Notes under the pieces: model-generated | What the model was told of the DNA's origin: nothing | Database searches by the model: none | What the model saw: only the letters and a program-made list of their open reading frames with translations | Source: Priapulus caudatus | Lineage: Eukaryota; Priapulida; Priapulimorpha; Priapulimorphida; Priapulidae | Length of the DNA stretch: 64,000 nt | Assembly (NCBI RefSeq): GCF_000485595.1 | Contig: NW_014577181.1 | Coordinates: forward strand, 1-64,000 | Reading direction: 5' to 3' | In this document: piece after piece, positions 58,021 to 64,000 of the stretch | Layout: every line of letters begins with the position of its first letter | How positions within the stretch are numbered: the stretch's first letter is position 1 | Translations under genes and position numbers: made by a program

Positions 58021-61000
58021 TCTTTCTTCGCATGCCTTGCATGATTGCGAAGGCTAATATTCGCGGACGACGAACGCATACAGCTCAGCTCAACATTTCT
58101 CATCCAATGCTTCAAATATAACTCACGCAGAATGATTACCCGTAATGATTACCCGTAAGCCACTATATGAGCGCCGCGACGATGCACGTGTATGCAAACA
58201 CGCGGCTGTAGGGCCAGAGTAAACATTTCACAACACTGCTGTGTCGAGCCGACCGACAGCACACAGACAGACGTATGTAGTAACCTCCTGCCCCCAGGGA
58301 CTGCGGGTTTATATACATACCGTGCCATAACCCTAGATGTTTCTCGTCTCCTATTATACAGCCGAACAGTTCACAACACCATGCAGACCATGTAATACCT
58401 GTCAGTGTATGTGGCGGAACCTCGTGATAAGGCTGTCCAAAGCCGTGTTTACTTGAACAGGTTGCACACTAAAGACGAGAGGTTGATAGAGAGATGATGT
58501 CCGACGTCAGGCAATCATGTCAGCCGGATATATACACGAAACCCAGCAATGGGCCAACGCAAACAGAAAACACAAGCGGCGTGAAGCGCAGAGCTTTTAA
58601 CGTTATCACTGACTGCACTTAGAGCCTCCAGTGTCGTCAAACGAAGATGCGAACGGTTTGTTTTCGAAACAGGACCCCTCCGGGGAACACAAAAACATTG
58701 AAAAAACCTGTAAGCATGCGCTGAAAGCCAAAAAGCTACTAGCAGCCTCGTAGACCGGTGCGGTGGTATGTGAAACTGGCGCATGCCGCTCCCGGCAACG
58801 TGCTGCAGTTCTCTGCCAAGCATCGGAGCAGATCTAACACATTTCGAGCCCCCTGTCTTAACACTCACGACACGCATTAATCTACCCTGCTCGCGGGCCA
58901 CAGCGGAGCCTGAAGGAAGACAAATCCGGTAGTATCCAGGCTATACGACTTGCAAGGACCCTCACCATGACATGCACGATGACGCGCAAGCAACCAGCTG
59001 CAGAACGGCTTGGCCGCCAGTACGGCTGCGTTGATGTTATAACATTCTAAATTGCCTCGTGTTTTATTGCAAGGTAACTCGGGCTACGACGGGGCCGTGT
59101 CATGTGTCTGGAAAATCAAAACTCCGAGCAGAGGTCAGGAGTCAGAAAATCGTCTGGCCTCGAACTCGGATTACATAAGCCGAGACAGATGGAAAGGATT
59201 TTAAGGGGATAGGAAATTTTGCTGGGAATTACAAGCCAACAATTTCGGGAAGCGGCAACCAGACGTAAAGTCGTCAAGATCAAGAAACGTAGCGCGAGTT
59301 CCACAATGAACGTCAGAACAGACCTGCGCGAGTGCTGCCAGCGACACAAACGATGCATCATTTTCGCGGAGATATATGTGGAAGCACCTTTATTCATGTG
59401 GTTGCACGTACTACGATAAATGCACGCAAGCGCGTTGCGTACAGGTTGAAGGAAGGCGTGCATCACGCAGTTATGAATAAGCGTGTAGGAATAATAAGTA
59501 TAATAAATTTGCTTCTTTACTATATGTAATGTATACATCTTATTGCATTTTGTTGGTGAGTTTATCTAGTGTAGTCCGTACTTATATGCTTTGAATATGT
59601 TCTTTTAGTGTTCAAATCCTGTATGTGTTTACATATTTGATCAGCTATATGTGTAAATGTATGTACTTGTGTCAAATCTGGAAATGTAAAAAAAATATTT
59701 AAAAAAAACGTGTAGGAATAAATCAACACAATTTCAGCGCGGCGTCTTCCTTGTGGCTCGTATTACACATCAATGATTTGCAATCGCCATTCCCATAGTC
59801 GTCACCGAACTACAGTACCAAGACGCATCTTATAGTTCAGACCCCAGGGACCCATAAGAGAGCATCAGCAATAGCCTACCATTTAAACTGCTTGCTAAGT
59901 TACTTGTGGGATTCAATCAGACGTCCACTTATTTTTATCAAGTTGGAAAAATGATTAAAATCTATCGGCTAGCACTGGTTCATGTTGGATTTGCGCCGCA
60001 TGAGCCCGCCAAGCTCCCGCGCCATATCATACTTGTGTCAACGCATATATAATAAAGGATATAAATATGCTCAGATAAATATGCTCATGGGCAGCGTTGG
60101 GAGCCTTATTGGTAGCGTGCGAGTAACAAGCGACTAAATTATTCCCATTTTCTTGCGTTTAATCATATTAATTAGCATATTCGATTAATGCAGACGCATA
60201 ACTACAGTAGGGCCTTACTACTACAATAACAATAATCTTCCCTATTACGCATTAAAAAAGCTATGTGCGCACACCACCGCCAAAATATCGGAATTGCTAC
60301 CAATTATGCAAATAAACCCAATACACGCTGACGCATAAAATTACAAAACTGTTATTACATTTTTTTAATTGACCAATCATTTTTAAACGGCTGTCCCAAG
60401 CAGACTGATCATACCATTTAAAATTAATGTGTACATGGCTGCTTGCTACAGGAAAGAAGAGAACAGAGATTCGCTGATGACTCACGCAAATAAAGGCTTG
60501 TACCAAGAAAAAATATCCCTGACTTTAGCCACTGCGGACAGCTTTGTCTACAATACTTCGCTATAATCACACCCAGCGCTGCCGATTACACCTCGTCAGT
60601 AGCGATCGCTCCAGGAGCTACTCGTTGACCGATTGTGTGCGTCTGTGCGATTACAGTTACATATGAACATTCGTCTTTTACCTTAACCAGTAAACCAGGA
60701 AAACAGTAGAAAGGGCCCGCAGCACAGTCGCGCCACTGCGCGATTGGGAACAGCGCAAGAACTAGCCATTGCTACCGTGGTACTTTCACGTGGAAACTCG
60801 AACAAATTTACTGCAGAACTCTCGAGGAATTTATGCTTGTGGACATTTAACAAATATGTGCATGTACAAGTGCGCGCGCGTGTAATGAATGCGTTCTTAA
60901 ACCGCTTATATATTTGATTCACAAGCGGGTATTCAGTACCCAGAAATAGCAGTTGCGCTGAACAATACACGTATGAACATAAAGGTTTGGCTATACATAC

Positions 61001-61350
61001 AAATAGGACGTGTACACGTATTTGCCTGCATATTTGCCTGTTGTAATTACTTTCAACCCCATATAACAGCATGGGTGTGTTTATGGCCTCATCTCATGTC
61101 AATGGCGTAAACGGGTAGGTTTTGATACAGTGCTGGTTTTCTAAACAAAATGCAGATAACAATATACGTCGATCACTGTTTTTCCTGCTTTTAACAGTTT
61201 TTTGCTTACAAAAGACGGGAACTTAGAAGTCACGATGCTCTCCGTTCCCGCTCGTAAGTGTTACTACTGTATCTAAGACCTATGCCTCGCCGCATACGTC
61301 GGTAAACACACACGAACACGGACGCTTGTATACGCGCAGATGAAACTAGT
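58021..61350. other. Intergenic, no gene recognised
   Basis: Frames up to 140 codons on the minus strand (59116-59538) show no family resemblance. AT-rich from 59500. No clear repeat of size. Confidence 0.4.
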
Positions 61351-61418
61351 ATCGTGTGTGCGTACGTGTGTGTGCGTGCGTGTGTGTGCGCGTACGTGTG
61401 TACGCGCGCGTGTGTACA
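61351..61418 (+). repeat. GTGC/GTAC repeat
   Basis: Alternating GT and GC words, TGTGTGCGTGCG and TACGTGTG. Confidence 0.85.
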
Positions 61419-61715
61419 ATGCTTCTGCCAGAACTGTTGCTACTTTCCAACGAGAATGACAACCACGACAATACGTGGTCACAATATGGCAGCGTGTTAT
61501 ACGTACCGGCTGAATGCCGAATCGACATGTAAGAGTTTAGCATAACAATGCAGTGCGCACAGATAATTGGGTTTTCTCTTCTTTAGACCCTAATTTCCCC
61601 GCATTGCGTATTACTCATCGGCCGGGTCGAGACACTGTCGAACGCTGATTCCGCTTTTTGATGAGGTCATCTAAATGTATCGCGCGCGCGCACGCACACT
61701 CGCCGCGACCGTGTA

Positions 61716-62033
61716 GTGCTAGCAGTTATCACACAGACGCACGCCTGTCGACTCCACAAGCACAGCGACGCCTGTAACGAAGTCGCGAAACTGCTGAACG
61801 TAGGAGTCGAGATTAAAATTCAAGAAGACGCAGATGAGCGCGCGTTTTTCTTACATGGAGTGTACGGACTCTTAATTAATAAACTTGTCGACGACGCTGA
61901 TGTCACTGACGAAGAAAAGCACCGCAGCACGGAGCGCGCGTATCTTAAGCATCTAGATGATCCAGTATCTAATGAATTCCATGCCTGGCTTATGATAAGC
62001 CGCCACGCGAGGCTTTCACGGGCGTACGAGTAA
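61716..62033 (+). CDS. Open frame of unknown function, possible exon
   Basis: The frame stays open for over 100 codons to TAA at 62031-62033 and is not low-complexity. It reads like a helical, charged protein (LLNVGVEIKIQEDADERAFF, KLVDDADVTDEEKHRSTE). There is no ATG near its start, so it would have to be an internal or terminal exon. A CACACAG site at about 61735 could be the acceptor. I recognise no family. The next 130 bases lead into a CA repeat. Confidence 0.25.
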   Translation: MLAVITQTHACRLHKHSDACNEVAKLLNVGVEIKIQEDADERAFFLHGVYGLLINKLVDDADVTDEEKHRSTERAYLKHLDDPVSNEFHAWLMISRHARLSRAYE

Positions 62034-62163
62034 TGCGCTCGCATATATTGGTCGCTATCTCAGAAATGCCCTTTGATGATCTCTTTCATAATTCTGTTAG
62101 CAAACGGATATACTGCGTCGCCACTGATGATCAGCCACCGACGTCGTCGGTCGACGGCTGGTT

Positions 62164-62237
62164 AGGCACACACACACGCATGTACACACACACACACACA
62201 TGTACACACACACGCACGCACGCACGCACGCACGCAC

Positions 62238-62293
<56 letters not shown>

Positions 62294-62312
62294 CTCTCTC
62301 TCTCTCTCTCTC
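62164..62312 (+). repeat. CA, CACG and CT compound microsatellite
   Basis: (CA)n, (ACGC)n, (CA)n, then (CT)n. It follows the open frame at 61716. Confidence 0.95.
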
Positions 62313-62612
62313 CCTTGGGATTGTCGATCAATCAGCAGCCGTGAACAGATAGATGCTCGGTAGTCAGCAGGTGTGTGCATGGTCGGAGCCACATCAAAGT
62401 CAACGCATATATCAGCAGCGATGCAGCAGTAAGACCTGCTCCAGAACAGCTTGGAGCGGTGCGACGGAGCACACTCTGTCTTCGCACAACATTTGCGAAG
62501 ATACATACACATGAAGCGCGTGTGCGCGTTTACGAGCGGTTTGCCTAGATTATGGTGGTCCGCTAAGGCTAATACATTTCTTACAACGAAGTTAGGGCTA
62601 GGGTGAGGTTAG

Positions 62613-62690
62613 CTCTAGAGAACTATAACCCTTCGCTCCGCCACAGGCTCATGTGTGGCGGAGCGAAGGGCTATAGTTCTAGATCTATGA
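62613..62690. mobile_element. 78 bp hairpin insertion with 9 bp target duplication
   Basis: TGAGGTTAG abuts both ends exactly (62604-62612, 62691-62699). The arms include AACTATAACCCTTCGCTCCG and its complement around the loop GGCTCA. The arm shares CTCTAG..AACTATA.CCCTT with 41314. Confidence 0.85.
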
Positions 62691-62699
62691 TGAGGTTAG

Positions 62700-63678
62700 T
62701 TAAATGACCCCACTCTTAACCCTACTTCAACTTGAACCCCCAATCCGAACCCTAGCTTTAATACTAACCCTGTGCTCGATACCAGATAAACGCTTCCCTG
62801 AACATATAAAACAGTTCGAACTCGAAACACGCATGCTCGAGGTTAGTACTATGTGTTACCTGCGGATCAGGTGTTGATCGTCTGCCATGCCAATAGTATA
62901 TAACACCGCAAAGTGAAACAGCTCGTCACCGCGCTCATCGGTGGCACATCTCGCTAGGGTAAATGCGCACTAGCCTTATCTCACTCGATCTCTGACCGCA
63001 CAGGATTAGCGGCACATAGTTCAGCTGCAGGCGCAGTTCAAACTGTAGCGTACGTAGCAGCACACTGCTCGCCCCGTCGCCCTCGCATAACCAGTTGCTC
63101 GGCAGGTTTAACTGACAGCAGGCTAGACTGCGAGAGGTACATGTACGTACATACACGGTCCAGCCAGACGCTGCTACTCGCACTACGAGCTCTCGCGCTA
63201 GAATGACTGCGTGCGTGCGCGCGCGGGGGTCTCAGCAATCGTGCTAATGTGCAGCGCGCAGCAGCAGCGGCGGCGGCGGCGGCGGAAACAGCAGCCGCGT
63301 AGCACGGTAGCGAAGATAGTAGGTGCACCCGCATCAATGCCTCCCTGGCAAGCTGCCTGACTTTTTCATTGCGTCCACCCACCCAGCAGGGTAGCCATTA
63401 ATCTCGACCAGAATAAGATGAATGTGTTACAGCGCTTGTAATTACGACAGCACAATACGCGTGCGACAGCAGGCACATGCGCGGCCATCGTCCTACGCGT
63501 TTACTTCGTTGAGACATTTCGCAATCGGCGTCACCATCGTCTTCCTTCATTATCGCCAGCGTCATTAGCATCACCAATGACATCATCATCCGATTCATCA
63601 CCAACACCAATATCGATATCGCCAACACCATCAATGTTTAACCGTAGGATCGTAAGCACCACCAGCGCCACCCTAACA
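62700..63678. other. Intergenic, no gene recognised
   Basis: Scattered CTAACCCT words at 62715-62790. A GCGG/GCC repeat lies at 63258-63290. (ATC/CAT)-rich words at 63520-63640. Confidence 0.4.
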
Positions 63679-64000
63679 CAGGGTGCGAAATTAACGCGAG
63701 TCCGGAGTCAAATACTCCCTGATTTACTGTCGGACTCCCTGATTTGACATATGCAGGAGTCCGTGTGACTCCCTGAAAATTCTGCAACACTAACTAGTCC
63801 GTTCCGGAGCACGGCCTCACGGAATTACCGTATTTTTCCAGCTAATATCCAGAGAAAATTTGGCAGACGTGCAACCGCATGAATCTTAAAAATAAGCACA
63901 TGCGTTATTGTTAATATCTTTCATTTTGGACCTCAGACTGCGGACTCCCTCATTTTGCTGCGGACTCCCTCTTTTTGAGGGTAGGGAGTCCGTTGGACTC
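63679..64000 (+). mobile_element. Transposon end rich in GGACTCCCT words, cut by the window end
   Basis: CAGGGTGCGAAATTAACGCG marks a CAGGG-type terminus. GGACTCCCTGATTT and its complement recur at least eight times, so the region folds on itself. The other end lies outside the window. Confidence 0.55.

Noticed and set aside
48106-62312. Repeated units in simple repeats as a CRISPR array
   Set aside because: The window is animal nuclear DNA with spliced genes, and the repeats have no unique spacers of fixed length.

Overview
The window is eukaryotic nuclear DNA from an animal, most likely a marine invertebrate. It holds three spliced genes whose exons align by eye with metazoan proteins. One of them, glucuronyl C5-epimerase, makes heparan sulfate, an animal polymer. 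The introns have GT-AG ends, interstitial repeats are of the metazoan TTAGGG type, and most of the sequence is microsatellite or non-autonomous transposon DNA. I cannot fix the phylum from sequence alone. There are two assembly gaps (724 N and 10 N).

Layout. 1-11 kb has no recognisable gene: a ~180-190 bp satellite-like repeat, CT, CA and GT microsatellites each carrying a ~500 bp transposon, and fold-back DNA. 11-12.06 kb has a cluster of inverted repeats with telomere-like cores, then the large gap. 13.5-15.6 kb is ERI1 (+), four exons with a complete DEDDh exonuclease site; only a possible short first exon is missing. 16.4-21.4 kb is ASCC1 (+), two exons, complete at 348 codons. 26.8-41.6 kb is GLCE (-), five coding exons, complete at 605 codons, convergent with ASCC1; its 10 kb third intron is full of repeats. 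42-64 kb has no gene I recognise, only repeats, fold-back elements and two or three weak exon candidates.

The three genes are housekeeping-type and not an obvious functional unit: ERI1 trims RNA 3' ends, ASCC1 is an RNA-binding/2H-phosphoesterase subunit of the ASCC complex, and GLCE is a Golgi heparan sulfate enzyme.

The most unusual signal is a scattered set of inverted-repeat insertions from 33 to 846 bp whose arms are mostly unrelated in sequence, yet which are bounded by 8-9 bp direct repeats that look like target-site duplications (11688, 17586, 24676, 26060, 28931, 35915, 41314, 42066, 62613). A second, partly overlapping set of fold-backs carries TTAGGG-like repeats between the arms. 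Also notable: the 3' end of GLCE, including the last coding codons, has been tandemly amplified into a 52 bp minisatellite just past the stop codon, and a ~0.86 kb block occurs twice with mostly one-base indels, which may be an assembly artefact. All matches to known proteins were made from memory of the families; no search was run.
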